A stretch of 64,000 nucleotides of DNA, taken from positions 1-64,000 of the forward strand of contig DGHQ01000059.1 of assembly GCA_002392915.1 (NCBI GenBank), read 5' to 3'. Both the position numbers and the translations under genes were made by a program. How positions within the stretch are numbered: position 1 is the stretch's first letter; the number at the start of each line of letters is the position of its first letter. The notes under the pieces are model-generated. The model saw only the letters and a program-made list of their open reading frames with translations, searched no databases and had not been told where the DNA came from. Shown in pieces: positions 51,184 to 59,983 of this stretch. The stretch comes from Bacteroidales bacterium UBA3844. Lineage in GTDB: Bacteria > Bacteroidota > Bacteroidia > Bacteroidales > Paludibacteraceae.

Positions 51184-54100
51184 TCAAAAATCCACATCCA
51201 ATCCGAATGCAAAAGCGGTGCTTCTAGGATAGGCAGAATAATCCACGGAAGGTGTAGCCGACGTTGCTCTTCTCACACTGACCTCTGGATCAAACCCACT
51301 GTATTTAGTCCAGCAGAACAAATTGTTGGCTGAGGCATACACACGTACTTTCGATAGTTTTATCTTTTCTGTCCATTTGCTTGGTAACGTGTAGCCCAAT
51401 GTCAACTGCTGAAGGCGGAGAAACGAACCGTCCTCCACCGCCCACGAATGGAATACATACCTCGTCATTATCGGCGACCACATTGTGGCATTCGCATTGA
51501 TCTGTGCCATTTCTTCTGGCGACGCAATACCGCCCTCACTATTTAAATATGTCCAACAACCTTCCACATCTGTAGACATATTCCTATATGAGTACTTGTT
51601 AGTCGTGGTGTTCTCAATTTTGTTGGCATTATACACGTCGCCTCCATATTTCCAATAGAAATAGGCAGCCAAATCAAAATTCCACAGCTGGAATTTCAGC
51701 TGCAATCCACCTGTATGCTTTGGCAATGCGTTTCCGATCACAACCTTATCCGATTCATCAATAGTACCGTCGCCATTCTGATCCTTCAAACGCAATGAGC
51801 CGGGGCGTATGTTGCCTGCCAATAATGTGGCATCAGAAACCATTCCTTCTTTTAAAGTATATGTACCGTCTTCATACTCAAAATCATCCACTGTATACCA
51901 GCCGTCCGTCTCATATCCATACATTCTGCCTACGCTCTCCCCTACCTCAAGGATATAATCACCGGTGATTTCAGATCCCGCCCAGCCTGACGACATCTCC
52001 ATCTTATCCGCTCCTCCTAAACTATTGATTTTTGTATCTGTGAAAGCGATATTAAAATCGACGTCGAACTTGAAATTCTTTCTGTTTACAACACCTACGC
52101 TCAACGACAACTCAACTCCCTTATTCTCCGTCGACCCGACATTCTGCATCATGTATGTGTATCCAGATGAGTATGGCAGTTTTGTCTGCAAAAGCAAATC
52201 TTCAGTAGTGTTTCGATAGACATCCAGCGTCAACAGGAAACGGTTGCGGAGGAATCCGAGATCAAGGCCAATATTGCGAGATACCGTTGTCTCCCACGTC
52301 AAATCTGGATTTGGTTTATATTCACCCGTTTTTAAATATGAGAGATATTCGCCATCAATCTCAAGCACTCCATCAGCATCCGACGGCGATGTATAGATCT
52401 GCTGGAAGAGATTACTGCTGACGCGGTTGTTTCCCGTCGCACCGATACTATATCTCAACTTCGCATCGCTTATCACCTGCGAATATTTCAAAAAATTCTC
52501 TTCACTTATTCTCCAAGCCGCCGAGACAGACGGAAAATGTCCCCACTGCCTGCCAGAAGCGAATTTGCTTGATCTGTCGGCTCTGTAAGTGGCTGAGAAT
52601 ATATATTTATCATCATAAGAATATTTTGCACGTCCAAAATACGACATTATCACATCATTCGGCAAAACTGCAGAATTCGATGGTTGCGGAGTACCAAGAC
52701 TCATGTTGGCAAGACACTGTTCGGCATTGAGATATTCCGGGAAATATCTGCTTTCACTTTGATTATAGCTCTCTTTCTTCTTTATAAACTCCTCACCTAC
52801 AAGCAGACTCAAAGAATGACGCTTCAAATTTTTAAGAGGATAGAAGTTTGCGGTGTTGGAATTTCTGAAAGTGGACTGATGTAAGTTGAGGATTGAAGCT
52901 ATAGGAGCATTTCCATTCTTCAGTGCCTGCGACGTACCGACCCCATAGCAACGATTCGTCTCCCGGAACAATCCATTCACACCGACTTGCGATTTGAAAT
53001 CAAAAAAAGAGACGGGAGAGATCGTGACGCCAAAGTCTCCCCTCACCCCATTCTGAGTCTGCTTGCGATAATCCGCATTGTTCACCTCTATCGGATTATA
53101 GGTGCTCGACACAGTCTCAAAATCCTCCACATCTTCAATCTGCAACGGAGAATAAAGCAATGCGTTTCTCAGACGTGCATCAGTATTGCTGCCTTCCGTC
53201 GAGACTCCGGCTCCATTCTGTATCTTATTATAATATGAGGTGTTCAAATCAAACGACAAATATTTAGAAACCTCATGATTGACATTCATTCCAAAATTAT
53301 GTCGACGCAAATTCTGTCCGATCAAAATTCCATCTTTGTCATTGTACTCGTATGATATTTTGTATGCGGTCTTATCTTTCTTGTATTTCATCAAAAGAGA
53401 CTGGTTCATGAAAAAACCGTTTTCTCCAAACAGCTGGTCGACCCAGTCATTTTGCTCAACAGACTGATATTTGGCAAGTTCATCATAAGAGCCATATACG
53501 GAAATGAAAGACTCCAACGTCTCCTCGCTCTTCATAGCAGCCGTCTCATAACAGAATTTAGCATAATTGTAAGGCGACAACACCTTCAGTTTATTTTTGA
53601 AAGAGCTGAACCCATATTGCGATTTGTAAGATGTTTCCAATCCATCGCCTCGCGCCTTTTTTGTAGTCACAATTATAACGCCACCAGCGGCTCGTGCTCC
53701 GTATATAGCGCATGCGGCGGCATCCTTCATAACCTCGATACGCAGAATATCAGAAACAGGCAAATTGGATATATTGTCGACGGGGAATCCATCCACTATA
53801 TATAATGGTGCATTATTGCCAGTGATAGACGTACCGCCACGCACTGAAACTTCCGCCTCACCCATTTCACCACCTTCACTCATCGACACATTAAGACCGG
53901 CAATCCTACCCTGAAGTACACTTTCAACATTGCTGTTTTCACTTTGGACGGCAGAAAGCGACGAGTTAGCCCCTGTAAGAACCGACTTGCGAGACACCCC
54001 GTAGCCCACCACCACCAATTCATCTATCACATATAACTGAGTGCTATCAAGAATGAATTCTGCTTCGACGGAAGCTTTTAAAGAGTCGTCTTCTATATTC

Positions 54101-54192
54101 TGAGCACTCGCGTCAACACAGAAAGACATCGCAGCTGAGATCAGTGCAATGTTCATTATACATACTAGTTGTCTTGCCCAATTGAGTATCAT
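51184..54192 (-). CDS. SusC/RagA-type TonB-dependent receptor without SusD
   Basis: 1002 residues from ATG 54192; a TTG at 54219 lengthens the frame. A signal peptide (MILNWARQLVCIMNIAL...) is followed by a short N-region with the SusC motif 'ELVVVGYGVSRKSVLTGA', a plug ('VSVRGGTSITGNNAPLYIVDG', 'RIEVMKDAAACAIYGARAAGG') and the large SusC-type barrel ending 'FAFGLDVDF'. The carboxypeptidase-like domain usual in SusC is missing, and no SusD lipoprotein gene is next to it: the neighbours are the adhesin gene and divergent HU. Its ligand may be a glycan or peptide. A -7 box lies at 54239-54246. Confidence 0.9.
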   Translation of the reverse strand: MILNWARQLVCIMNIALISAAMSFCVDASAQNIEDDSLKASVEAEFILDSTQLYVIDELVVVGYGVSRKSVLTGANSSLSAVQSENSNVESVLQGRIAGLNVSMSEGGEMGEAEVSVRGGTSITGNNAPLYIVDGFPVDNISNLPVSDILRIEVMKDAAACAIYGARAAGGVIIVTTKKARGDGLETSYKSQYGFSSFKNKLKVLSPYNYAKFCYETAAMKSEETLESFISVYGSYDELAKYQSVEQNDWVDQLFGENGFFMNQSLLMKYKKDKTAYKISYEYNDKDGILIGQNLRRHNFGMNVNHEVSKYLSFDLNTSYYNKIQNGAGVSTEGSNTDARLRNALLYSPLQIEDVEDFETVSSTYNPIEVNNADYRKQTQNGVRGDFGVTISPVSFFDFKSQVGVNGLFRETNRCYGVGTSQALKNGNAPIASILNLHQSTFRNSNTANFYPLKNLKRHSLSLLVGEEFIKKKESYNQSESRYFPEYLNAEQCLANMSLGTPQPSNSAVLPNDVIMSYFGRAKYSYDDKYIFSATYRADRSSKFASGRQWGHFPSVSAAWRISEENFLKYSQVISDAKLRYSIGATGNNRVSSNLFQQIYTSPSDADGVLEIDGEYLSYLKTGEYKPNPDLTWETTVSRNIGLDLGFLRNRFLLTLDVYRNTTEDLLLQTKLPYSSGYTYMMQNVGSTENKGVELSLSVGVVNRKNFKFDVDFNIAFTDTKINSLGGADKMEMSSGWAGSEITGDYILEVGESVGRMYGYETDGWYTVDDFEYEDGTYTLKEGMVSDATLLAGNIRPGSLRLKDQNGDGTIDESDKVVIGNALPKHTGGLQLKFQLWNFDLAAYFYWKYGGDVYNANKIENTTTNKYSYRNMSTDVEGCWTYLNSEGGIASPEEMAQINANATMWSPIMTRYVFHSWAVEDGSFLRLQQLTLGYTLPSKWTEKIKLSKVRVYASANNLFCWTKYSGFDPEVSVRRATSATPSVDYSAYPRSTAFAFGLDVDF

Positions 54193-54315
54193 CCCTCTTT
54201 CCTTATTGTGAATCACCAAAATAGCGAGTGAAACAATACAAAAATAATTTTTTTACGCTTACTCCTCAAAAACGAAAAGCAAAATATCCACTATTGAGTT
54301 TTTTTTCAAATACTT

Positions 54316-54347
54316 TTTGCAAATAAGACAATCTTTCTCTATTTTTG
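54316..54347 (+). promoter_or_regulatory. HU gene promoter
   Basis: TTTG at 54316-54319, a 20-base spacer and TATTTTTG at 54340-54347 make one of the best -33/-7 promoters in the window. Leader about 20-25 bases. Confidence 0.7.
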
Positions 54348-54372
54348 TGTCAAATTTTGAAAATTAAGAAAG

Positions 54373-54672
54373 ATGACAAAGGCAGAATTAGTTAATGAGA
54401 TATCTGTACGCACAGGAATTAGCCGTGAAGATACTCTTATTGTAGTTGAGGGATTTATGTCAGAGGTTAAAAGAGCGATGCGTAAAGGTGACAACATTTA
54501 CTTACGCGGATTCGGTACTTTCCTAGTAAAGACAAGAAAAGAGAAGACTGGTAGAAACATCACTCAGAAGAGCACAATCATCATCCCTGAGCATAAAATA
54601 GCTGCATTCAAGGCTACAAAGGACTTCATTTATGAGAATGGAGACTATATGAGCGTAGAAGGCAAGAAATAA
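54373..54672 (+). CDS. HU/IHF-family DNA-binding protein
   Basis: 99 residues, standard HU length. N-terminal helices ('MTKAELVNEISVRTGISRED') precede the beta-arm region with 'RGFGTFLVKTRKEKTGRNI' and a C-terminal helix ('AAFKATKDFIYENG'). It binds and bends DNA in the nucleoid. The arm-tip proline of classical HU is not in its usual place, as in other Bacteroidetes HU paralogues. It has a strong promoter and is followed after 42 bases by a tiny ribosomal-type gene, probably on the same transcript. Confidence 0.93.
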   Translation: MTKAELVNEISVRTGISREDTLIVVEGFMSEVKRAMRKGDNIYLRGFGTFLVKTRKEKTGRNITQKSTIIIPEHKIAAFKATKDFIYENGDYMSVEGKK

Positions 54673-54714
54673 GCCGAAAGTGAACTTTAGTAAAAATTAT
54701 TAATACATTAGATT

Positions 54715-54804
54715 ATGCCAAGCGGTAAGAAGAGAAAAAGACATAAAATGTCTACTCACAAGCGCAAAAAAAGACTAAAGAAGGATCGTCATAAGAAGAA
54801 ATAA
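54715..54804 (+). CDS. Tiny basic ribosome-associated protein (29 aa, AURKAIP1/COX24-like)
   Basis: A 29-codon frame from ATG 54715 to TAA 54804 encodes an extremely basic peptide (MPSGKKRKRHKMSTHKRK...). This matches the conserved Bacteroidetes mini-protein annotated as AURKAIP1/COX24 domain, related to the C-terminus of mitochondrial ribosomal protein mS38 and regarded as a ribosome component. Too short for standard gene finders. It lies between HU and a strong terminator (54835-54888), so HU and this gene form a nucleoid/ribosome operon. Confidence 0.88.
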   Translation: MPSGKKRKRHKMSTHKRKKRLKKDRHKKK

Positions 54805-54834
54805 TCCTTCGCGGTATTTTGCAAAAAGAAAGCT

Positions 54835-54888
54835 AAGAACAAACGTTGATTGCCGTAAAAAGCTCAGTGTTTGTTCTTTCTTTTTATT
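54835..54888 (+). terminator. Terminator of the HU operon
   Basis: Perfect stem AGAACAAAC/GTTTGTTCT with a 24-base loop and a T-rich tail. Confidence 0.8.
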
Positions 54889-55080
54889 TAAGACCATCAA
54901 GACTATGCAATTATCTGTTATTCAAAACGTTATCATGTAGAGACACACTGATGTGTGGCTCCTGGGCGTGCGTCTCATGAATGTGAGTTTACTGAACATA
55001 CAACACATGAATATAAGTTTTATCATACAGATATTTTACAAAATCAGATTGCATTCAGTCCTAAACAAAAAAAATTAAAA
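54889..55080 (+). promoter_or_regulatory. Structured leader of the RNase G gene
   Basis: A long hairpin (GAGAC-A-CAC pairs with GTG-C-GTCTC at about 54938-54976) is followed by a degenerate direct repeat 'CATGAATRTRAGTTT' (about 54978 and 55008). The frame is open through it but the homology begins only at 55081. A 5' structure controlling RNase E/G synthesis is known in enterobacteria; here a similar role is only a guess. Confidence 0.4.
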
Positions 55081-56712
55081 GTGAATAACGAACTTATTAT
55101 CGACGTTCAGGAAAACGAAGTTAAAATTGCCCTCCTTGAAGACAAGAAACTTGCTTCCTACCACTCAGAGAACAGAGAATCGGAAAACAAGTATGCCGTG
55201 GCCAACATATATCTGGGCAAGGTGAAGAAACTTATGCCTGGACTTAACGCCGCATTCATCGACGTGGGGTACGATAAAGGAGCATTCCTTCACTATCAGG
55301 ATTTAGGCAGAGGCTATCGCTCTACACAGAGATTCCTTCGCAATGTCCTTATGGAAGGCAGCCGTGCACCAAAAGTGCAGGAGGTAGAACTCGACCCCAT
55401 TCTAGAAAAAAACGGCGACATCAAGGATGTACTCGCTCCTGGACAAGAGATCTTGGTGCAGATAGAGAAAGAACCCATCTCCACAAAAGGTCCACGCCTC
55501 ACAGCGGAAATCACCATCGCAGGAAGATTCCTTGTGCTTGTACCATTGTCTGACAAAGTATTTGTATCTCAGAAAATCAAATCGAACGCAGAAAGAAGAC
55601 GTATAAAGGAGATTCTTTCTAAATGTCTGCCTAAAAACTTCGGTTGCATCGCACGTACGATGTCGGAAGGAAAAGAGGAGGCTGACTTCAAAGAGGAACT
55701 TGAAAATCTGGTCGGAAAATGGGAGAATATGGTTGCCAACCTCAGCAAAGAGGATCTACCAAAGCTTGTGCTTAAAGAGATGGATTCCGTGACAGGTCTG
55801 CTCCGCGACACACTCTCTCCAGACTATGACAGCATCGTCGTCAACGACAAAGATGTCTACAATGAGGTGATCAACTACGTCAACCAGATAGCTCCTGAGA
55901 AAAAAGAGATTGTCCAATATTACCAAGATGACATTCCTCTGTTTGACTTCTACAAAGTCACCAAACAAATAAAGAGCTCTTTCGGCAGAACTGTGGTATT
56001 CAAAAACAGCGCATACCTGGTGATCGAACAGACTGAAGCATTGATGGTGATCGACGTGAACAGCGGAAACCGTTCAAAGAGCAGCAACGACCAGGAGACC
56101 AACGCACTTGAAGTCAACCTTGCAGCAGCCGACGAAATAGCAAGACAACTGCGTCTGCGTGATATTGGAGGAATAGTGGTGATTGATTTCATCGACATGG
56201 CGAAAGGAGAAAACCGTGTCGCGCTATACGACAGGATGCGTCAGAACATGGCAAGAGACAAAGCCCGACACAACATCCTGCCATTGAGCAAGTTCTGCCT
56301 GATGCAGATCACCCGACACCGTGTGCGCCCTGTGACAAACATCAAGACAGAGGAGGTTTGCCCGACTTGTCATGGTACAGGCAAATCACAGCCATCTATC
56401 TTATTTGAGCATGAGATAGAAGAGAAAATCCGTTATGTGAAGGAAGAGAAAAAAATCACTGACTTCACAATTTTCGTGCATCCATACGTCTACACATATT
56501 TAAACGACGGATTCTTCTTCAACAGTTTGAAATGGAAGTGGAGACGCAAATACTGCAAATTCAATCTGCTTAAGAATGAAGACTTCGGTATGCTTCAATA
56601 TAAGTTCTTCGACAAGAACGGAGCAGAGATCAACCTAAACCCAGATAAAGAAGAATTGCCAGAAGAGGAGACTATTGAAGAAAGCCAGGATAACGGCAAG
56701 AATGGCAAATAA
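55081..56712 (+). CDS. rng: Ribonuclease G/E family endoribonuclease
   Basis: 543 residues from GTG 55081, where family similarity starts ('NNELIIDVQENEVKIALLED'). A longer frame from 54955 would translate the leader. S1-like domain (about 25-120, 'NIYLGKVKKLMPGLNAAFIDVGY'); catalytic core with the metal-binding Asp residues in 'ALMVIDVNSG' and 'GGIVVIDFIDM'; zinc-link 'CPTCHGTG'. The long E. coli-type RNase E scaffold is absent; the tail is a short acidic segment. It processes rRNA precursors and degrades mRNA. It has its own terminator. Confidence 0.95.
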   Translation: MNNELIIDVQENEVKIALLEDKKLASYHSENRESENKYAVANIYLGKVKKLMPGLNAAFIDVGYDKGAFLHYQDLGRGYRSTQRFLRNVLMEGSRAPKVQEVELDPILEKNGDIKDVLAPGQEILVQIEKEPISTKGPRLTAEITIAGRFLVLVPLSDKVFVSQKIKSNAERRRIKEILSKCLPKNFGCIARTMSEGKEEADFKEELENLVGKWENMVANLSKEDLPKLVLKEMDSVTGLLRDTLSPDYDSIVVNDKDVYNEVINYVNQIAPEKKEIVQYYQDDIPLFDFYKVTKQIKSSFGRTVVFKNSAYLVIEQTEALMVIDVNSGNRSKSSNDQETNALEVNLAAADEIARQLRLRDIGGIVVIDFIDMAKGENRVALYDRMRQNMARDKARHNILPLSKFCLMQITRHRVRPVTNIKTEEVCPTCHGTGKSQPSILFEHEIEEKIRYVKEEKKITDFTIFVHPYVYTYLNDGFFFNSLKWKWRRKYCKFNLLKNEDFGMLQYKFFDKNGAEINLNPDKEELPEEETIEESQDNGKNGK

Positions 56713-56764
56713 TTCTTTTGATGAAACCTAATGTGTGGGCAGGTACAAAACCTTTCCTCACATA

Positions 56765-56805
56765 AACAGACAAAAGGCGGAACCTACAACAAGTTCCGCC
56801 TTTTT
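56765..56805 (+). terminator. Terminator of rng; first copy of a 41-bp direct repeat
   Basis: Stem AAGGCGGAAC/GTTCCGCCTT with a T-run. The 41 bases are identical to 57570-57610. Confidence 0.9.
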
Positions 56806-56938
56806 TCAATCACTCGGCAATTAAATAGCAGTTGTCAATTTGGCAATTTCAACAAGGAATATGCAGTGACCGAAGTCTGAATACAAGAATAAAAACTATT
56901 TTCTTTATCTATCAAATAATATTTTTCGCATTTTTCAC

Positions 56939-56946
56939 TATATTTG
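56939..56946 (+). promoter_or_regulatory. -7 box for the retropepsin pair
   Basis: TATATTTG, about 45 bases upstream of the ATG at 56992. Confidence 0.5.
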
Positions 56947-56991
56947 CGACGTAAAAAACAACGGATTAAAAACAGACAATAAATCCAGTAT

Positions 56992-57156
56992 ATGAAAGAA
57001 CAAAAAATCAATTTTGACAACATATTCGAAGTTTCACAAGATAGAATGATCAAACGAAATCATTCTGGCTATGTCCGTATAGTCAAATACTTAGACAAGA
57101 AAAAACATATCAAACCTCTATTACAAGAGAAAGATTTACTTAATTTATTCAAATAA
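56992..57156 (+). CDS. Small basic protein (54 aa) upstream of retropepsin
   Basis: A 54-codon frame from ATG 56992 to TAA 57156. It is soluble and basic, with 'NIFEVSQDRMIKRNHSGYVRIVKYLDKKKHIKPLL' composition (charged, helical/beta). It stops 3 bases before the retropepsin ATG, so the two are almost certainly co-translated. I do not recognise it. The arrangement of a very small gene followed by a protease-like gene recalls toxin-antitoxin or substrate-protease pairs, but nothing in the sequence proves this. Confidence 0.65.
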   Translation: MKEQKINFDNIFEVSQDRMIKRNHSGYVRIVKYLDKKKHIKPLLQEKDLLNLFK

Positions 57157-57159
57157 TAT

Positions 57160-57570
57160 ATGACCACATATAAGAAAGAATGGAATTGTATAGTCGAAGC
57201 AATTGAAACTCCTATCGCAGTATGCGAAGCCGTTGTTCTAAAACAAGGGATGAAAACACCCAAAGTATTCAAATCAGAATGTTGTTTATGGGACACTGGT
57301 TCTACATCAACTCTAATTTCATCAAAGGTTGTCAGCGAACTTGGATTAAAACCTTATGGAAGGTGTTTAGTTTCAGACAATTCCACCGTTGATGAACGAG
57401 ACACATATCTCATTCACGTTGGACTGCCAACAGGAAATACAGCGATTAACGTAGAAGCAATGCTAACATTAAGCGAAGATTATGATGTGATAATCGGCAT
57501 GGACATAATTGCTTCAGGCAATTTTAAATTGACAAATGAAAATGGGAAAAGCGTATTCTCATTTAGCTGA
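57160..57570 (+). CDS. Retropepsin-like aspartic protease
   Basis: 136 residues forming a single retropepsin-type fold. The catalytic 'LWDTGSTSTLIS' (Asp about 46) is followed by the flap region and 'YDVIIGMDIIASGNF', the hydrophobic-hydrophobic-Gly-Met-Asp strand of clan AA. No signal peptide, so it acts in the cytoplasm, probably as a dimer like viral retropepsins. Bacterial members are poorly characterised. Second gene of a two-gene unit; its stop codon overlaps the first base of the duplicated terminator. Confidence 0.85.
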   Translation: MTTYKKEWNCIVEAIETPIAVCEAVVLKQGMKTPKVFKSECCLWDTGSTSTLISSKVVSELGLKPYGRCLVSDNSTVDERDTYLIHVGLPTGNTAINVEAMLTLSEDYDVIIGMDIIASGNFKLTNENGKSVFSFS

Positions 57571-57610
57571 ACAGACAAAAGGCGGAACCTACAACAAGTT
57601 CCGCCTTTTT
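57570..57610 (+). terminator. Terminator of the retropepsin pair; second copy of the 41-bp repeat
   Basis: Identical over 41 bases to 56765-56805, including flanking sequence before and after the stem. Confidence 0.9.
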
Positions 57611-57644
57611 CAAAATTAATCACATTCGTCTCTATATCGACTAA

Positions 57645-58865
57645 TCATCCAAGTCTTTTCATTGCCTCAATCGTTGCATCTTTATCGCCCAACGCAGAGA
57701 ATCTGATATACCCTTCCCCACTCACTCCGAATCCGACTCCAGGTGTGGCGACTATATTCTTCTCCTTAAGCAGATAATCAAAAAATGTCCAAGAATCCAT
57801 TCCATCTGGAGTCTTTGCCCATACATACGGACTATTCTTTCCGCCAAACACTGTATAACCGACAGCTTCAAGTCCGTTCCTGATTATTTTGGCATTAGTC
57901 ATATAATAATCTATAGTGTCCTTCACCTGCATCTTTCCTTCTTCACTATATACAGCCTCAGCCGCACACTGGATAACGTATGCCGTGCCGTTGAATTTAG
58001 TGCACTGGCGACGGTTCCACAACCTGTTCAGCTGGACTTTTTCCCCATTCATACCGACTGCCGTCACATCTTTCGGAATAACAGTGAATCCACATCTGGT
58101 ACCCGTGAATCCTGCTGTTTTTGAAAAACTACGGAATTCAATAGCACACTGTTTTGCACCATCAATCTCATAAATAGAATGAGGCACATCATCCTCTTGT
58201 ATGAACGCCTCGTATGCAGCGTCAAACAAAATCAGAGCATCGTTTGCGAGAGCATACTTCACCCACTCCGTCAGCTGAGTCTTTGTCAAAGTTGTGCCTG
58301 TAGGATTGTTGGGGAAACATAAATATATCACATCCACCTTCTGTTTGGGAAGTTCAGGCACAAAGCCATTTTCAGCCGTACATGGAAGATAAACGATTCT
58401 GCTCCAGCGTCCGTCCGCGAGAAGATCGCCGGCTCTGCCCGCCATCACATTCGTGTCGACATAAACAGGATAGACAGGATCAGTGACAGCAACAACGTTA
58501 CCCAAGCCCAAAATGTCACCGATGTTGCCAGTGTCGCTCTTTGCACCGTCGCTAATGAAAATTTCATCACTGTCCAGAGACACTCCGCGAGGCTCAAAAT
58601 CATTCTTTATAATAGTGTCGATCAAAAATTTATATCCCTGTTCAGGACCATATCCATGGAAAGTAGACGGAATTGCCATCTCGTCGACCGCTTTATGCAT
58701 CGCCTTTATTACCGCGTCGCACAATGGCAATGTGACATCACCAATACCCATACGGATAATCTTTGCCGACGGATTAGACTCTTTATATGCAGCCACTCTC
58801 TTTGCTATCTCAGAAAACAGATAACTGCCCGGCAGTTTCTGGAAATTATCATTAATTGCTACCAT
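57645..58865 (-). CDS. dapL: LL-diaminopimelate aminotransferase
   Basis: 406 residues, a fold-type I PLP aminotransferase. It converts tetrahydrodipicolinate directly to LL-diaminopimelate with glutamate, bypassing the acyl routes. Signatures: 'MGIGDVTLPLC', 'FHGYGPEQGY', 'CFPNNPTGT' and the PLP lysine in 'SFSKTAGF' (Lys249). The gene lies 103 bases downstream of dapF on the same strand and supplies its substrate; together they form the last steps to meso-DAP for peptidoglycan and lysine. Confidence 0.96.
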   Translation of the reverse strand: MVAINDNFQKLPGSYLFSEIAKRVAAYKESNPSAKIIRMGIGDVTLPLCDAVIKAMHKAVDEMAIPSTFHGYGPEQGYKFLIDTIIKNDFEPRGVSLDSDEIFISDGAKSDTGNIGDILGLGNVVAVTDPVYPVYVDTNVMAGRAGDLLADGRWSRIVYLPCTAENGFVPELPKQKVDVIYLCFPNNPTGTTLTKTQLTEWVKYALANDALILFDAAYEAFIQEDDVPHSIYEIDGAKQCAIEFRSFSKTAGFTGTRCGFTVIPKDVTAVGMNGEKVQLNRLWNRRQCTKFNGTAYVIQCAAEAVYSEEGKMQVKDTIDYYMTNAKIIRNGLEAVGYTVFGGKNSPYVWAKTPDGMDSWTFFDYLLKEKNIVATPGVGFGVSGEGYIRFSALGDKDATIEAMKRLG

Positions 58866-58968
58866 ATCACTATCTTTTAATCACAAATGTCTATTATTGG
58901 TAGGATTTGAATCATTTCTTATTGGAAAACAGCCTCAAAGAAGAAAGAAACCAATCCAGTTCGTATTA

Positions 58969-59802
58969 TCAAATTTCAACGTCTCCTTCAAAAACCGTCG
59001 TCGCAGATCCTTTCATGTAGACGTGATTGTCGTCTTCACTCCACTTTATATTAAGGTCTCCTCCTCGCAGTTTGACATATACATCACGGTCTGTAAATCC
59101 ATTGAGGACAGAAGCCACAGCCACCGCACAAGCACCTGTGCCACAAGCCATTGTCTCACCAGCCCCACGTTCCCAAACTCTCATTTTCACTTCATTACGG
59201 CTGATTACCTCAACAAACTCTGTATTTGTTTTATGAGGAAACGCAGGATGACTCTCATACGATGGTCCAATTTTCTCCAAGTCCAATGAATCCACATCAT
59301 CCACATAAACTACAGAGTGAGGATTTCCCATGCTGACACAAGTAGTCAGAACCGTTTTGCCAGACACCTCGATAGGTTGACGGACCACCGTCGGCAGATC
59401 AAATATGGTAGGGATATCTGTTCCTCGGAGGATTGGTTCACCCATATCCACCGTCACCATATCAACTTTTCCGTCAACCACATGAAGATTTAATGTTTTT
59501 TTTCCTGCCAGAGTTTCAAGGGATATATTAGTCTTCTTAGTCAGACCTTTATCGAAGACATATTTGCCAACACAACGAGAAGCATTGCCACACATCTCAG
59601 CTTCCGATCCATCAGAGTTGAACATACGCATTCTAAAATCACACGTCTTGCTTGGCAGAATCATCACAATTCCATCAGATCCGATACCAGTGTGACGGTC
59701 ACTCAATTTAACCGCAACCTCACTAAGATTGTCAATCGTTTCAGTCGCTCCATTGATATAGATGTAATCGTTGGAGATCCCGTGCATTTTTGTAAACTTC
59801 AT
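58969..59802 (-). CDS. dapF: Diaminopimelate epimerase
   Basis: 277 residues. It interconverts LL- and meso-diaminopimelate without cofactor, using two cysteines: Cys71 in 'EMCGNASRC' and Cys220 in 'ACGTGAC'. Both half-domains are complete. The ATG at 59802 is preceded by GGAGGAG, an unusually strong Shine-Dalgarno-like sequence for Bacteroidetes (59806-59813). The leader from a -7 box (59976-59983) is about 165 bases and contains a stable hairpin. Upstream gene of the dapF-dapL unit. Confidence 0.95.
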   Translation of the reverse strand: MKFTKMHGISNDYIYINGATETIDNLSEVAVKLSDRHTGIGSDGIVMILPSKTCDFRMRMFNSDGSEAEMCGNASRCVGKYVFDKGLTKKTNISLETLAGKKTLNLHVVDGKVDMVTVDMGEPILRGTDIPTIFDLPTVVRQPIEVSGKTVLTTCVSMGNPHSVVYVDDVDSLDLEKIGPSYESHPAFPHKTNTEFVEVISRNEVKMRVWERGAGETMACGTGACAVAVASVLNGFTDRDVYVKLRGGDLNIKWSEDDNHVYMKGSATTVFEGDVEI

Positions 59803-59983
59803 CGTTCTCCTCCTTTTCAGTTCATTTTATATAGGGGCAACCATTTAGATTGCCCCTGTTATATCCGGTTCGCTTTACGTTGTCCTGAAATCCAATAGGA
59901 ATCAGTTATAATTGTGCTTAACGCAACAGCTCGTTTTATGTTGAATCCGTTCTAATTTCTGTTCGTTTTACAATGCAAAATTA
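59803..59983 (-). promoter_or_regulatory. Long dapF leader: promoter box, hairpin and Shine-Dalgarno
   Basis: The minus strand holds TAATTTTG (59976-59983), then three related words resembling AACRTAAARCGAAC (around 59965, 59935, 59880), a hairpin AGGGGCAA/TTGCCCCT (59833-59857) and the GGAGGAG site (59806-59813). It does not match a lysine riboswitch. Translational control is possible. From 59984 to 60240 nothing is recognised. Confidence 0.5.

Noticed and set aside
51000..54372. SusD-type partner of the SusC gene
   Set aside because: Both flanks were read; only the adhesin operon and HU are present.
59803..59983. Lysine riboswitch before dapF
   Set aside because: Leader length is similar, but the conserved lysine-riboswitch core words and junction hairpins are not seen.
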